The translations under genes were made by a program, and so were the position numbers. 64,000 nt of DNA from Caballeronia sp. dw_276 (lineage in GTDB: Bacteria; Pseudomonadota; Gammaproteobacteria; Burkholderiales; Burkholderiaceae). The DNA lies in contig NZ_JAAVUV010000008.1 in the NCBI RefSeq assembly GCF_018449635.1, positions 1 to 64,000 of the forward strand. Direction: 5' to 3'. Positions 35,387 to 44,922 of this stretch are shown here, in pieces. The notes beneath the pieces were generated by a model that saw only the letters and a list, made by a program, of their open reading frames with translations, ran no database searches and was not told the origin of the DNA. Position 1 is the first letter of the stretch; every line of letters starts with the position of its first letter.

Positions 35387-36418
35387 ATGGCGACGCAGCG
35401 AGGAAGAACCGTTTCTCCGGAAACCGGTGCAAAGCAGGCGGATTCGGGGGTGGAGGCCGGTAATCCGCCGGCGTCCGTCAGCGTTGAGAGCGCTGTGCGC
35501 CTCGAGACTTCGAGGGTTAAAACGGACACCTATGCCCGAGAGTTTGCTCATCTGTTCAACGCCGACACAGCACACACGCTCACCACGACGAGTCTGAAGA
35601 CGGCGCAGCTCACCGCCACTCATATGTGTTCGTCTGTGCACGGACTAGGTAAGAGCACTCCATTGCCGACGGAGGACGCATACATCCTCTCGTTGCAATT
35701 GCAACACTCGGGCGGAGCGGAACTTTGGAAGCGGGGACGGCGGGTCCCGACGGAGCCGTACGCCCCGGGCTCGATAATGCTGGGACATCTTTCTGACGAG
35801 CCGATAGCGAACTTGCCAGACCCGTTTGAGTGCATTCTCTTCCATATCCCGCGGCCCGCTTTTGATGAACTCCGCGGACTGTCCGCATTGCCGCCAGTTG
35901 GGGACCTCGATGACGTCAACCGGACCATCGACCCCGTATTACATCATCTCGGCTTGGCACTCGTTCCGGCGATGGCAGACCCGCAGCTTGCCGGTAGTCT
36001 CTTCTTCGACCACGTCGCGCATGCCATGTACGAACGGCTTGCTACTACGTACGGACGCTTTCGAGGCCCGTTGCCTCCGCGCGGCCGGGTGCTCTCCAAG
36101 ACCCAAGAGCGCATTGCCAAGGAATTGCTCGTAGCGGACTTGCTGGTCGAGCCGCCTCTGAGTGACATTGCAATCGCGTGCGGACTGTCGGTACGGCAGT
36201 TCATTGACGCATTTCGCAGCACAACGGGGATGCCGCCATTCCGGTGGTTGCGCGCCTATCGGATAGAGCGCGCCAAGGAGCTTCTTCGTCGCACTTCATT
36301 CTCACTGGCGGAAATCGGAGCCGCTTGCGGTTTTGCCGACCAAAGCCATTTCACAAGAACATTTTCGGCTGCGACTGGGACCACTCCTGGTGATTGGCGT
36401 CGGGCGTCTGGAGCCTAA
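35387..36418 (+). CDS. AraC-family transcriptional regulator
   Basis: ATG 35387 follows GGGAGG five bases upstream; the frame opens earlier at 35339. The product has 343 residues. The N-terminal part (about 50-220) is a sensor domain without clear family, with MCSSVHGLGKSTPLPTEDAYILSLQL resembling cupin-like AraC sensors. The C-terminal 100 residues hold the two helix-turn-helix motifs (DIAIACGLSVRQFIDAFRSTTG, and LAEIGAACGFADQSHFTRTF). Small-molecule induction is expected. A short repeat GCCTAACGCC(TAACGCC) follows the stop. The target is unknown; the divergent response regulator is the nearest candidate. Confidence 0.9.
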   Translation: MATQRGRTVSPETGAKQADSGVEAGNPPASVSVESAVRLETSRVKTDTYAREFAHLFNADTAHTLTTTSLKTAQLTATHMCSSVHGLGKSTPLPTEDAYILSLQLQHSGGAELWKRGRRVPTEPYAPGSIMLGHLSDEPIANLPDPFECILFHIPRPAFDELRGLSALPPVGDLDDVNRTIDPVLHHLGLALVPAMADPQLAGSLFFDHVAHAMYERLATTYGRFRGPLPPRGRVLSKTQERIAKELLVADLLVEPPLSDIAIACGLSVRQFIDAFRSTTGMPPFRWLRAYRIERAKELLRRTSFSLAEIGAACGFADQSHFTRTFSAATGTTPGDWRRASGA

Positions 36419-36741
36419 CGCCTAACGCCATTTATCCGGCACTACCTGCACGGACTATTTTCATTAACCTACATCGGTGCAAAGCGGTGGTAAGCAGTTA
36501 GCCGCAGCCTTCATTGCAGATGCCGATACGTCATCATTCTATTGACTACGCATCCTGACAAAGCCCAGGCCGTAGTTCAGACGAGTAACGCAATGCGAAT
36601 CGTTGCTCCAGGTATTGACACAATGTTTAAGGCCCGTCCATGCAACTGGGCACGTTTTTTCGTCGGCGTGCGTACATGGTTAGATGGTGAACTAGCGTAG
36701 TTACCCGCAAGGTAGACATCTTCCCAAAGCCGGTTTTCGGC
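36419..36741. other. intergenic between convergent AraC and DUF5675 genes
   Basis: It begins with the tandem CCTAACGCCTAACGCC and ends near AAGCCGGTTTTCGGCCTACGG, which has an imperfect dyad and may serve as a weak terminator for the leftward gene. No protein-like frame is present. Confidence 0.35.
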
Positions 36742-37272
36742 CTACGGAGTGCCAGCGATATCTTCTCCTTGATTCTTAGCAGTCCGCATAGTAACGAGCC
36801 GAGCAAGAGGCGTCGGTTTGGAGAGACTAATTGCCGACGAAGGCCCCCATGCATTCTCCACCGATATTTGCACACCTTCATTCCTCTGTTTTGCCTTGTC
36901 AAAGAGCGCCATGAGGTCGGAAAATGCGACTTTGCTATTTATGACCTTGTCCGGGCCGAGTTTTGTGCCCACGAGAATGCAACCATCGGTATCAGCAGGA
37001 AAGTTACCAATGTGAATGCGTATGCCGCTGAAGCCCGGGACATCCTCAAGGATGGGTGAATAATACTTGTCCTTCCGGAAGTACGTGACTGAGACGGGAT
37101 AGGTGCCAATCGGTATCGCCGTCTTTCCCATTACTTTCCAGTCTTTGACCGGTGCGCCGGGCACTTCTCGGTATGTGGGCTCCAATGTAAAGCACTGGAA
37201 GACTCCATCCACTTCAAGCCGTCCTTCGGTCGACAGCTTCGATTGCTCGATTCGCTTGAGGACAAGTTGCAT
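36742..37272 (-). CDS. DUF5675 family protein
   Basis: ATG 37272 follows GGAGAGCTTC; the frame extends to 37314. The product is 176 residues. Residues 1-125 match my memory of DUF5675 domains: QLVLKRIEQSKLSTEGRLEV, FTLEPTYRE, TAIPIGTYPVSV, DVPGFSGIRIHIGNFPADT, DGCILVG. The pattern TAIPxGTY plus IRIHxGN-DTxGC resembles an L,D-transpeptidase-like catalytic arrangement with a His and a Cys, but whether the family is enzymatic is not known to me. It is common on phages and integrated elements. The C-terminal 50 residues are a non-conserved tail. No signal peptide. Confidence 0.82.
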   Translation of the reverse strand: MQLVLKRIEQSKLSTEGRLEVDGVFQCFTLEPTYREVPGAPVKDWKVMGKTAIPIGTYPVSVTYFRKDKYYSPILEDVPGFSGIRIHIGNFPADTDGCILVGTKLGPDKVINSKVAFSDLMALFDKAKQRNEGVQISVENAWGPSSAISLSKPTPLARLVTMRTAKNQGEDIAGTP

Positions 37273-37933
37273 GAAGCTCTCCGAAACAATCGAGGTATTC
37301 GTCGGAAGAAGCACTGATTCACAGCGAACTCTTAGCCGACTCCCTGCAAGCAGTTTCCAGCATCTGCCAGTTTAGGGCTCGTGAAAGTGGGCTAACTAAC
37401 ACATTCCCAAACGTTTTCGCAAGTGACTTCACTTTGAGATAATCAGACAAAACCGGACTTAAAAATAATCACGCTACCTCTTGAATTCGGTACGATTTGG
37501 TTTGTCTATGTGTTAAGTAGACGGTACAAGATAAAGTGGATAACTGCAGGATGTGATGGAAGCGTGCAGTTAGGTCGTGGAGGTGGCGCAACAGTGCTAC
37601 GCGTCGCCACAAAGAAACTGTGCTCGCCCTATTAGTGAGCCCAGAACGCGTTCCACATAGGCGCATATTTACTTATTCATCGTCTGAAACTTCGCCACCT
37701 CGTTTCGGTTTTTTACCACCGTCAGGAGTGCATCAGGCGTCAGGCCTGCGTCTGCTTCCAGACCAAAAACGTTTTAGAGATGAACGCCATTTCTGGGATG
37801 GCCCATGCCAGCGCCAGCTCAATAAATCCGGTTGTGCAGGGCATCTACGATGCGCATGTATAAGGTCGAACGATAAGTGATTCGCGGTTCTGGGGCAACG
37901 TCGTTCGCAGGCAGCGAAAAGCCTCGAATAAGC
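37273..37933. other. 661-bp gene-poor stretch
   Basis: The DUF5675 promoter must lie near 37300-37450, an AT-rich part (AAAACCGGACTTAAAAATAATCACG). A 27-codon frame at about 37779-37862 (MNAISGMAHASASSINPV and so on) ends in TAA but has only a weak site before it (TTTAGAG), so I do not call it. No RNA gene is recognised. Confidence 0.35.
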
Positions 37934-38656
37934 TCAAACCGAGCAACCAAGCTGGGTCGCTAGGTCGCCCAAATCGTTTGCGACAAAGTCCCACAGTCCC
38001 TCTGCTTGCAGGTCAGTCTTCTGTGCGGCGCCGTGCTCCGTAGGTCTCACAACGAACGCCGTTCGCAAGCCGCACAACTGGGCTGCGGCCAAGTCGCCGT
38101 TGTGTGCAGCAACCATGCAGACCTCTTCTGGCAGAAAACCGAGAATGTCGACCGTCTTGCCATAGACCTCGGGAGATGGCTTGTAGGCATGCACAACTTC
38201 GGCCCCGAGGATTGCATCCCAAGGAAGTGCAGCCCGTTTTGCCATGTCGACCATCAGCCGAATGTTGCCGTTGGATAGAGGTGCGATGATAAATTCGCGC
38301 TTTAGTCGCAGCAGCCCATCGATGGAATCCGGCCATGGGTCAAGTCGATGCCAGCAGGAATTGAGTTCATCGAGTTCCGCGGGTGAAATCTTGTCGATGT
38401 CAGCGCCTAAACTCATGACTACGCGGTCGAGATTCTCGCGGTGAAGAATATCAAGGCGGACAAACTGACGGCGTCCGCTTCGCACTTCCTCCATTGCGGG
38501 GGCATACAGAGCGCGCCACTCATCCGCGAAATCGAAAGCATCGACATCCATGGCGTTATGTCTGAGAAAGGGCTCTACCTCTCGTGCGACTCCGTTCCGC
38601 CAGTCCACGACGGTGCCGAAGACGTCGAAGAGTAGCGCCTTAATTTCAGCGGCCAT
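37934..38656 (-). CDS. type II haloacid dehalogenase (HAD superfamily)
   Basis: This 240-residue protein has the nucleophile motif LFDVFGTVVDWR (D11), motif II in PLSNGN, the lysine in KPSPEVY and motif IV in MVAAHNGDLAAA. The cap helix region DFADEWRALYAPAME is typical of L-2-haloacid dehalogenases, which hydrolyse 2-haloacids with inversion, though many relatives have other phosphatase or unknown roles. The ribosome site before 38656 is AGGAGAGATAAATG. It is 41 bases downstream of the SRAP gene on the same strand, so the two may share a transcript. Confidence 0.9.
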   Translation of the reverse strand: MAAEIKALLFDVFGTVVDWRNGVAREVEPFLRHNAMDVDAFDFADEWRALYAPAMEEVRSGRRQFVRLDILHRENLDRVVMSLGADIDKISPAELDELNSCWHRLDPWPDSIDGLLRLKREFIIAPLSNGNIRLMVDMAKRAALPWDAILGAEVVHAYKPSPEVYGKTVDILGFLPEEVCMVAAHNGDLAAAQLCGLRTAFVVRPTEHGAAQKTDLQAEGLWDFVANDLGDLATQLGCSV

Positions 38657-38697
38657 TTATCTCTCCTAGTTGCGACAGGGAATTCGTTTGGTCACGT

Positions 38698-39381
38698 TCA
38701 TATCAATGCCTGTTGCGCATCGTCCGAGGGTTTGACGCGTGGTGTTCGTGGCGGCAACGGGAACGGCTCCGCGTACATCTCGTCAGCCGGATACAATTGC
38801 AAGAAGGACCACGCTTCGTCGGTGCTTTTACAGGACAGCCAATCCGCGTACTCGTTTGGTCGGATGATGACAACGGAGCGCTTCTCCGCATCTGGTTTGT
38901 GGAACCTTGACATAAGCGGGTGAGTGTCGGCGTTGACGGTCAACATTGTGAACGAAAAAGTTGGCACGCCGTTAGGCTCTTCCCATGCGCGCCACAGCCC
39001 GGCGATTGCTGTTGGCTGCTGGTCGGCAAGGGCAATCCTCCAGCGAACGGCCTTTCCCGTTTCGTAGTTCGGTTCGAAGAACGCCTCGCACGGGACGAGG
39101 CACAACTGAAGATTTTTCCACGCGGTTGAGAAGCTGCGTTTTTCACCGATGCTTTCAGCCCGGGCATTCATCGTGTCGTAGACTTTTACATGAGGTGGAA
39201 TCCGTTCCCTTGGCACCATACCGAACGTGGCCAAGTCAGTGCTCCAGCTCTCTTCGCGACGACGGATGATGGCAGCAGGATAGTCCTTGTAGATTTCGCG
39301 CTTGAACGCGAATTCTGGCTTCGAGAAAATTGTGAACGCTTCAAATTTCCGGTACTCATTAGTCTCGTAACTTGTGCACAC
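38698..39381 (-). CDS. SRAP-domain protein (YedK/HMCES family)
   Basis: A GTG start at 39381 stands seven bases after AGGAGG and makes C2 the first residue after Met removal, as the family requires. The 227-residue protein keeps the active-site set: C2, N72 in DTMNARAES, E103 in CEAFFEP and H161 in SRFHKPDAEKRS. SRAP proteins form a thiazolidine crosslink with abasic sites in single-stranded DNA and shield them during replication. SRAP genes are often carried on mobile elements and near SOS genes. No LexA box was identified upstream. Confidence 0.93.
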   Translation of the reverse strand: MCTSYETNEYRKFEAFTIFSKPEFAFKREIYKDYPAAIIRRREESWSTDLATFGMVPRERIPPHVKVYDTMNARAESIGEKRSFSTAWKNLQLCLVPCEAFFEPNYETGKAVRWRIALADQQPTAIAGLWRAWEEPNGVPTFSFTMLTVNADTHPLMSRFHKPDAEKRSVVIIRPNEYADWLSCKSTDEAWSFLQLYPADEMYAEPFPLPPRTPRVKPSDDAQQALI

Positions 39382-39486
39382 GGCTCGCCTCCTGGATGAC
39401 GACCTAATAGTACCGCCGGCGCGCGAACCTTTGCGAATCCACGATATGAAACGACGCTCAAACAGTCCCCACTCGACCGCGCCTAC

Positions 39487-39660
39487 CTATACCTTAACGC
39501 CTTCCAAATTCAAACCATCGTAGCTAACCAAGCCAATTGCGTTCAGCAACGCTTGGTCAGGGAAAACTCGGCGATTGCGAGAATCTTCTTTGCCGTAGCG
39601 CCGTGTCATGGCGGCCTGCGCGTGACCCATGAGTGCCCGACGCACAAGCGTGAGGTGAAA
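39487..39660 (-). pseudogene. C-terminal relic of a tyrosine recombinase (integrase)
   Basis: The minus frame reads LMGHAQAAMTRRYGKE and then ALLNAIGLVSYDGLNLEGVKV before TAG. This matches the end of tyrosine recombinases: the box with His (LMGH), the catalytic tyrosine in TRRYG, and a tail resembling VSYPGLDLSHL of DUF6538-type integrases. Upstream in the frame the RHTFA box is not found, so the gene is broken. An integrase N-terminus on the same strand lies 4.6 kb away at about 44.3-44.5 kb, beyond the SIR2 gene. Confidence 0.6.
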
Positions 39661-39772
39661 AGCCGCGGCTCGGCAAGCGGCAGTCGAGTAGACAGGCCGC
39701 ACTGGTGTCCCGACCCGAGCGTCCTTGCTTATTGGTGACCCCACTGAGGGAGGTCGCATCCGGCAGTAACGT

Positions 39773-42700
39773 CTATTGAAACTGTCGAACGTAGTCCTTG
39801 AGGGCTTGAAGTTCTCGAGTATTGAGCAATGCGGGCTCGGAGGTGCCAATTGTTTCAAGGAGCATCCCGAGCGGCGGCGGCGGATAGTACTGTCGGTCAA
39901 TCACCGCGTGAAGGAGGGCTAGTCCCTGTCGAGGGAATGACACACCTATTCCCGCTTTCTCAAACTCCATGGTGAGTTGATGTGCGGTGCGAATCGGCGT
40001 TAGCCACCGCTTTACAAGCTCGAAGGCCTCGGGGAAGTCAGGACCCGCAGCAATGGAAACCCTCGCCAGCAAATCCGCAAGCTTCGCAGTACCCTGTGCA
40101 GGGCTTTTCGGCCATACCCCTTCGAGGTAAGGCTTGGCTCGGCTGCTCCAGTACTCGCTGCGCTGCTCCCCAGGGTTTGCGATTGCACGGAGCAATGCTC
40201 TGGCGCATTGCTCCAGCCCTTCGCCGGGCAGTGCCCGGGTCGCGGCGCGAAGCTCTTGGCGAGTAAAGACAGTAGACGGCTCGAGCGCTGAGAGAGTTAA
40301 TAGTGAGGTGTAGTTGCTGCCGCTTTCACCAAGGTCGGTGAACCGCGAGGCGGAATCTAGAAACGACTTTTTTAGCGCCGAGAGAAGGGGGGCATACAAG
40401 CGGGGCGTCCAGAGGAAGCCGACCCATGCCCTCCGAGCGTCGAGTTCTGATGCGGCCCAATCAAACTGAGGCAGCAAGTTTTTGGCAGTCCACATCTCGT
40501 CGACACGCAACAAGGCCACAACGTTGGACGCGAGAATGAGACGTCCGTGGCGATATGCGGAACTTGTCGTGTCACACAGCATCTTAAGGAGCTTCGCGAA
40601 TGCAGGCGGCAGCCCTTGTTTGTCCTCTGGCTTGGTGCTGTACCACCAATTGAAAAGTCCGAGCGCGACATGCCCGACTGGGTGATTGATGGCCCTGAAG
40701 ACAGGGTCATCGTCGTTCACAAGCTCATCGTCGCTTGCTAGTACGATACATCTTTCACATATTTGGAAGAAGAGTTCGGTGCGAACCCGTAGGTCTTTCC
40801 CCACTTCCTGCTGCCACCACGTTACCGAGTTCGCTAGCTCCAAGAGCTTCTCACGTGGCATCTCGGCCACACAGGGTGCGAGACGCTTCCAGGAACGCTG
40901 GACGAGTTCGCCGTTGCTCCACACCTGAAGCGCTTCGCCCCAACGTTCGACTGGCCAAATGCCACGTCTTGCCAAATCAAGCAGGGCCACGATTGCTACC
41001 GTGAAGTCACTTGCGCAGACCTCCTTCCAGTCATCTACTTTCAGGAAGGGGTCCTGAGGCCTCTTTTGGAGCCAATTGGTAAGTAGCTTGCGTTCACGTG
41101 GAGCAAGTTCGATTTGGCGTTCGGCTTCGTAATCGGGGTCCCCCGAGCCGCTCATCCAATGGAAAAACTCCTCCCTCTCGTCACGGCCGAAGCGCCACTT
41201 GGGATACTGAGCCTGCAGCGCTTCTAGCCGTGCAGCCGCTTCATTGATAAGGTTAGCTCCACCAGCGTGCAGTTTCGCGAGACGTAGCCATTGTGAGCTG
41301 TCGACATTTCTCGTCCAACGGTCAACGTCTATGTCATCTTTGTACATACGTCGCGGCGGGCCGGCGAGGATGGCGGTCTGAAGCACGTTCGATGCGCGCT
41401 CGGAAAGCGCTGACGACCTCAGCATCAATAAGCGAGACACTTCACGTTGAGTCTCGCGAGACCATAACCACCACCCCTCGTCATCACAAAGCCATGCGAC
41501 CCAGTCGTCGGGTGCGGCCTGGCTTGCACTGACAGCAGCATGCAGCGCAAGTCGCTTGAAAGTCGGATACCGCTCGGCCAGCAACGAATAGAGCGTCCAA
41601 CGCGCGCGCTCCGGCTCTGTTTCATATAGCGCAGCCCAGGAGTCTCGTACCAACTCAATTAGGATGGTCCACTCGTTGAAGTTCCTGTTTTGCCAGTGGT
41701 CCGATATGGACGGCATGTGCCAGACTCCGAGGTCCTGTCTTCCGTCGGCTTGACCCATCTCGCGCATGAGGTCAAGCACATCGACGAGGGCAGTTCGGAC
41801 GGCATCGAAAAGCTGCGGAAGGGCGATTTTCCACTCTGGAAAATTGCGAATGTCATCAAAGTGAGAGCGGACGTCGTCGGAACTCAACACGACCTCTGGA
41901 TTCACCAGATACTTGATGCTCTGAGGTCCGTCGTATTGGGTCTGCTCACTGCCAAGAGCCCGAAAGGGCTTGCGAAGTAATACTCGAGCGGATAATAGGC
42001 TCGTAAGCTGATGTCGAAGCATCATCGTCATACCGTCTCGACGAAACTGTTGGACCCAATCGAACATTCTCAGTCCTTCACGTGCCGATTTGACTCTGCC
42101 AGAAAGTACGATGCTCCAGAGTGTCCGCATTTCTGCCCGCGGAATTCCCTTTGGTGAGCGGTTCGTGTATTGACTGATGTCTTCGACGCTCTCGCTCTCT
42201 TCCAATTTCGCTGTCTCTGCGAGCCTGCTCTTCAAGCGGCGAACGAACTCGTCATTCAATTTTCCGCCTCTGGCGGCGAGCCAGACGACTAAATCGGGGT
42301 CGTCGAGGTGCCGTAAAAGCCATTCAGTCAAGTGAGACATGACCGCGTCCATGCCTCCTCCCGCCGCCCCATCGCTGACGAGTGACATATTTGGAGACAG
42401 TGAATAAGGCGTCGGCCTCGATGCGAGGCTGAACTTCAGCGTCGAATCGCATTTGGCGTTCGGCGTGACCCCAAAGCGAGGCAAATCGTTGTGATTGAAT
42501 CGTTCATCGAAGAAATGCTCCAGCCAAGTCAGCGGAGGTGTCGGTGCATAGTCCGCAAATGCTTTCGCAGGTAGGCCCTCTGGGTCAGACATCGCCCAGA
42601 GCATCCGACCGATGTGGTCGTCTTGTTTTGTGCTGGCTACGGGTCCGGTCAGTAGGCATTCGGTCACGATGCGCTCCTTGCCGCGAGTTCCCGCACCATA

Positions 42701-43564
42701 CGTATCGGCCCAGGTGCGAATCGTCTCATGCAGCAGGGAATGAGTTTTTGTTTCTTTGTAAAGGATAGGTGTAACGTTTTTTGCCCGCCATTCACCTCTG
42801 ACACGAGTTTCTTCTTTTTTCTTGTACGACGCAAAGGCAAACATCTCGCGCTGTGCTTCGCCCCGAAGGCGGTCAGCTGCAAGCGCATCAGTCATATAGC
42901 GTACGACTGGGTCGTTCAAACTGTAGCCAACGAAGCAAACAACGTAGTTTCGAAAGAGTTCACCAACGAAACGAGCTGCCCATCTTTCAGTCAGATAAGC
43001 GAGTCCAAAGTCTCCACTGGAAATGACTAATCGGTCTAGGTCCTCTCGCGATGGAGTTTCGGTCAGAAGTCCGTGAAGGAAAACCACACCATCCCATCGG
43101 TTTTTCGGCACCGGCAAGAAGGGCGCGCAGAATGCAGTGATGTCGAATTTCCTTGAGTCGGCTGCATGGTGAAAGAGTCTGTCAAAATTTGTGGTGATAA
43201 GACGGGTAGCTCCGCCTCGTGTCTTCGCGAGGGTCAGTAAAGCTTCATGAGTGTCGAGTGCGTGCGGCCGAGTCAAGTCGGGCTTCAGCAATCCGCTTAG
43301 TTCTCTACGAACAATCTCACGGCTTCCTACTGCGTCTTCGAGCAAGCCCACAGCCGTGTCATATTGCCTTGCGTCGAACGCCGCCTGCTGTACTGCGCTA
43401 CGTGGCTCGCCTATGGCCGTGTACATGCCAGCCACCAAGTCGGCGAATCCAGGCAGTCCTGCCGGATACGAAACTCCGGCTCCGCAGAAGAACACTACTC
43501 GTCCTTCCTCATGCGCTTGGAGCAGCGTTTCCGGCACGGCCGGTCCATTTTTCACAAATTGCAC
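39773..43564 (-). CDS. large SIR2-domain protein, probable defence NADase (SIR2-DUF4020-like)
   Basis: This is a 1263-residue protein starting at ATG 43564, with AGGAAG upstream. The N-terminal SIR2 domain (about residues 15-300) has FFCGAGVSYPAGLPGF (G28, G30), ITTNFDRL (N126, D128), the histidine H164 in VFLHG and CFVGYSLNDPVVRYM. It lacks the zinc cysteines of deacetylases, as in the defence SIR2 proteins (ThsA, DSR) that destroy NAD+. The remaining 900 residues are helical, with many Trp and Leu, and look like a sensor or scaffold. I recall a DUF4020 family attached to such SIR2 domains, and this may be it. It is divergent from the helicase gene and bracketed by integrase fragments. Abortive-infection function is inference. 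Confidence 0.85.
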   Translation of the reverse strand: MQFVKNGPAVPETLLQAHEEGRVVFFCGAGVSYPAGLPGFADLVAGMYTAIGEPRSAVQQAAFDARQYDTAVGLLEDAVGSREIVRRELSGLLKPDLTRPHALDTHEALLTLAKTRGGATRLITTNFDRLFHHAADSRKFDITAFCAPFLPVPKNRWDGVVFLHGLLTETPSREDLDRLVISSGDFGLAYLTERWAARFVGELFRNYVVCFVGYSLNDPVVRYMTDALAADRLRGEAQREMFAFASYKKKEETRVRGEWRAKNVTPILYKETKTHSLLHETIRTWADTYGAGTRGKERIVTECLLTGPVASTKQDDHIGRMLWAMSDPEGLPAKAFADYAPTPPLTWLEHFFDERFNHNDLPRFGVTPNAKCDSTLKFSLASRPTPYSLSPNMSLVSDGAAGGGMDAVMSHLTEWLLRHLDDPDLVVWLAARGGKLNDEFVRRLKSRLAETAKLEESESVEDISQYTNRSPKGIPRAEMRTLWSIVLSGRVKSAREGLRMFDWVQQFRRDGMTMMLRHQLTSLLSARVLLRKPFRALGSEQTQYDGPQSIKYLVNPEVVLSSDDVRSHFDDIRNFPEWKIALPQLFDAVRTALVDVLDLMREMGQADGRQDLGVWHMPSISDHWQNRNFNEWTILIELVRDSWAALYETEPERARWTLYSLLAERYPTFKRLALHAAVSASQAAPDDWVAWLCDDEGWWLWSRETQREVSRLLMLRSSALSERASNVLQTAILAGPPRRMYKDDIDVDRWTRNVDSSQWLRLAKLHAGGANLINEAAARLEALQAQYPKWRFGRDEREEFFHWMSGSGDPDYEAERQIELAPRERKLLTNWLQKRPQDPFLKVDDWKEVCASDFTVAIVALLDLARRGIWPVERWGEALQVWSNGELVQRSWKRLAPCVAEMPREKLLELANSVTWWQQEVGKDLRVRTELFFQICERCIVLASDDELVNDDDPVFRAINHPVGHVALGLFNWWYSTKPEDKQGLPPAFAKLLKMLCDTTSSAYRHGRLILASNVVALLRVDEMWTAKNLLPQFDWAASELDARRAWVGFLWTPRLYAPLLSALKKSFLDSASRFTDLGESGSNYTSLLTLSALEPSTVFTRQELRAATRALPGEGLEQCARALLRAIANPGEQRSEYWSSRAKPYLEGVWPKSPAQGTAKLADLLARVSIAAGPDFPEAFELVKRWLTPIRTAHQLTMEFEKAGIGVSFPRQGLALLHAVIDRQYYPPPPLGMLLETIGTSEPALLNTRELQALKDYVRQFQ

Positions 43565-43717
43565 TTAGCTTCCTTTTCTTGTAATGGCGTCGCCTTGGCG
43601 ATTTGAATCCGAATCCCGAGACGTCTCGATACCGATTCTGAGATACCGAGAGGTCCATGACTGCTACTCGAAGTCCAGTAGCAGGCTGCAGCTACGCAAC
43701 CTTGGTTCACGCATCAA

Positions 43718-44203
43718 TCAACACAGGGCTCGCAGATTCACGATAGCTGTCCAGAGCGCAGCGCTATCGCGGAGACGAGCCTCGTCATACACCCGCTCGA
43801 AAAGCGTGCAGATAGCCTGTCGTGATGTAGGCCAAACTACTGCGACGTTCCACAGTATGTCGGCAAGCCCGGCGTACGCTTCGGCCATGTCGTCGCGGCG
43901 ACAGAAGAGTACCGCCGCTTCGACCAATTCCGCCAATTGTTTGGAACGGTCGTCAAGCCCATCGAATCCTATTGGGGTTTCATCTAGCCTATGTCGTTCG
44001 GCCAGGACATTCGTGAGCTCAATAAATTGGCCGCCGAAAGCCATCCGAGTTTGCTTGTCCGCTACACCATGCATGCAGCCGGCGACGCTGCGCCACGCGG
44101 TAAGCTGATGACCTGTCAAATTCGCTAATCCGTACCGCTCGGCGGAATGTCGACAATGCGGATTTGCCGTCGTCTGACGTGGGTTTTTCGTACTTAGTGA
44201 CAT
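43718..44203 (-). CDS. possible protein of unknown function (about 161 aa)
   Basis: A frame open from 44251 has a plausible start at ATG 44203, five bases after CCAGGC. The predicted product has natural composition in its second half (FIELTNVLAERHRLDETP, DRSKQLAELVEAAVLFCRRDD, MAEAYAGLADILWNVAVVW) and is helical. It overlaps the integrase N-terminal frame on the same strand, so either that fragment ends early or this frame is chance. It would sit about 150 bases upstream of the SIR2 gene and could be cotranscribed with it. No family recognised. Confidence 0.4.
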   Translation of the reverse strand: MSLSTKNPRQTTANPHCRHSAERYGLANLTGHQLTAWRSVAGCMHGVADKQTRMAFGGQFIELTNVLAERHRLDETPIGFDGLDDRSKQLAELVEAAVLFCRRDDMAEAYAGLADILWNVAVVWPTSRQAICTLFERVYDEARLRDSAALWTAIVNLRALC

Positions 44204-44498
44204 TACGCCTGGTCGTATGGCCCGCGGATAGATGGTCTCGGTAGGCGTCAAAAAGCGTCGCTAGTCCGTGGCACTTGCAAAAGGTTGTCGCTGAGCTCTC
44301 ACGAGCGAAGCAAAGCAGTTCTTCCGTTTTTGCAAGTAATGCGGCGGACCAGAAGTCTGCGACTAATGCGTCTTCGTCCGAAACCGAGCATATGAATTCG
44401 CGGCGCCCGAATGCGGAACTTAGTTGCGAGGGAATCAACCGCCGAAAATACGGGATACGCGAATCCGAGCGCACGAGCATATGCAATTTTTGAGACAT
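44019..44498 (-). pseudogene. N-terminal relic of a tyrosine recombinase (DUF6538-type)
   Basis: From ATG 44498 the frame reads MSQKLHMLVRSDSRIPYFRR and then LIPSQLSSAFGRREFICSVS, followed by a helix ALLAKTEELLCFARESS. Pattern Y/YFRR-xIP-xxL-xxxFGRRE-xxxSL is the DUF6538 domain that opens many tyrosine recombinases. Recognisable similarity ends near 44,280 and the catalytic domain is missing before the stop at 44019. It may be the other half of the C-terminal fragment at 39487-39660. Confidence 0.65.
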
Positions 44499-44922
44499 GG
44501 CGTGCTCCGTCGGACGTATCGCAACTATCGTATGCCTTATTGGCGCACCCTTGTGGGGCACGCCCGGAGGGCAGCTGGTTTGCGAGCCGTCTGTACTCAC
44601 GGGCCAAGCCTAATGTTCTCGGCTTTTGCGCCGATAACCAAGGACATACACAGTCGAGCCAAAATATGCGTAGCGGCTCTGTTAATCCACAGAGAATCGT
44701 GAAATTGTTTGTCGTCGCAATCTTGGACGAGTCGAAAATGGCATACGTTTATTTGCGTGTTCCGACGGCCCGAACGGGGACTGGGAACTAACAATCGGTC
44801 CTTGCAGGCATCGATGCCATGAAAAGCCCGTGTTCTGCGTGCCTTCTCGGCATATGGGTCACGGCTAGCTGACGACATAATCAAACTGATAGAAGGCATA
44901 CAAGCACAGCGATGGGGGCCAG
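44499..44922. other. promoter region of the giant helicase gene
   Basis: There is no convincing gene. The 3' end holds the ribosome site GATGGGGGCCAG before ATG 44923. It contains GCGCACCC-TTGT-GGGGCACGC (about 44543-44566), an imperfect hairpin. Frames inside (44411-44791 plus and others) look like shadows. Confidence 0.4.

Noticed and set aside
37779-37862. 27-codon frame MNAISGMAHASASS
   Set aside because: Too short and without a good ribosome site to call as a gene.
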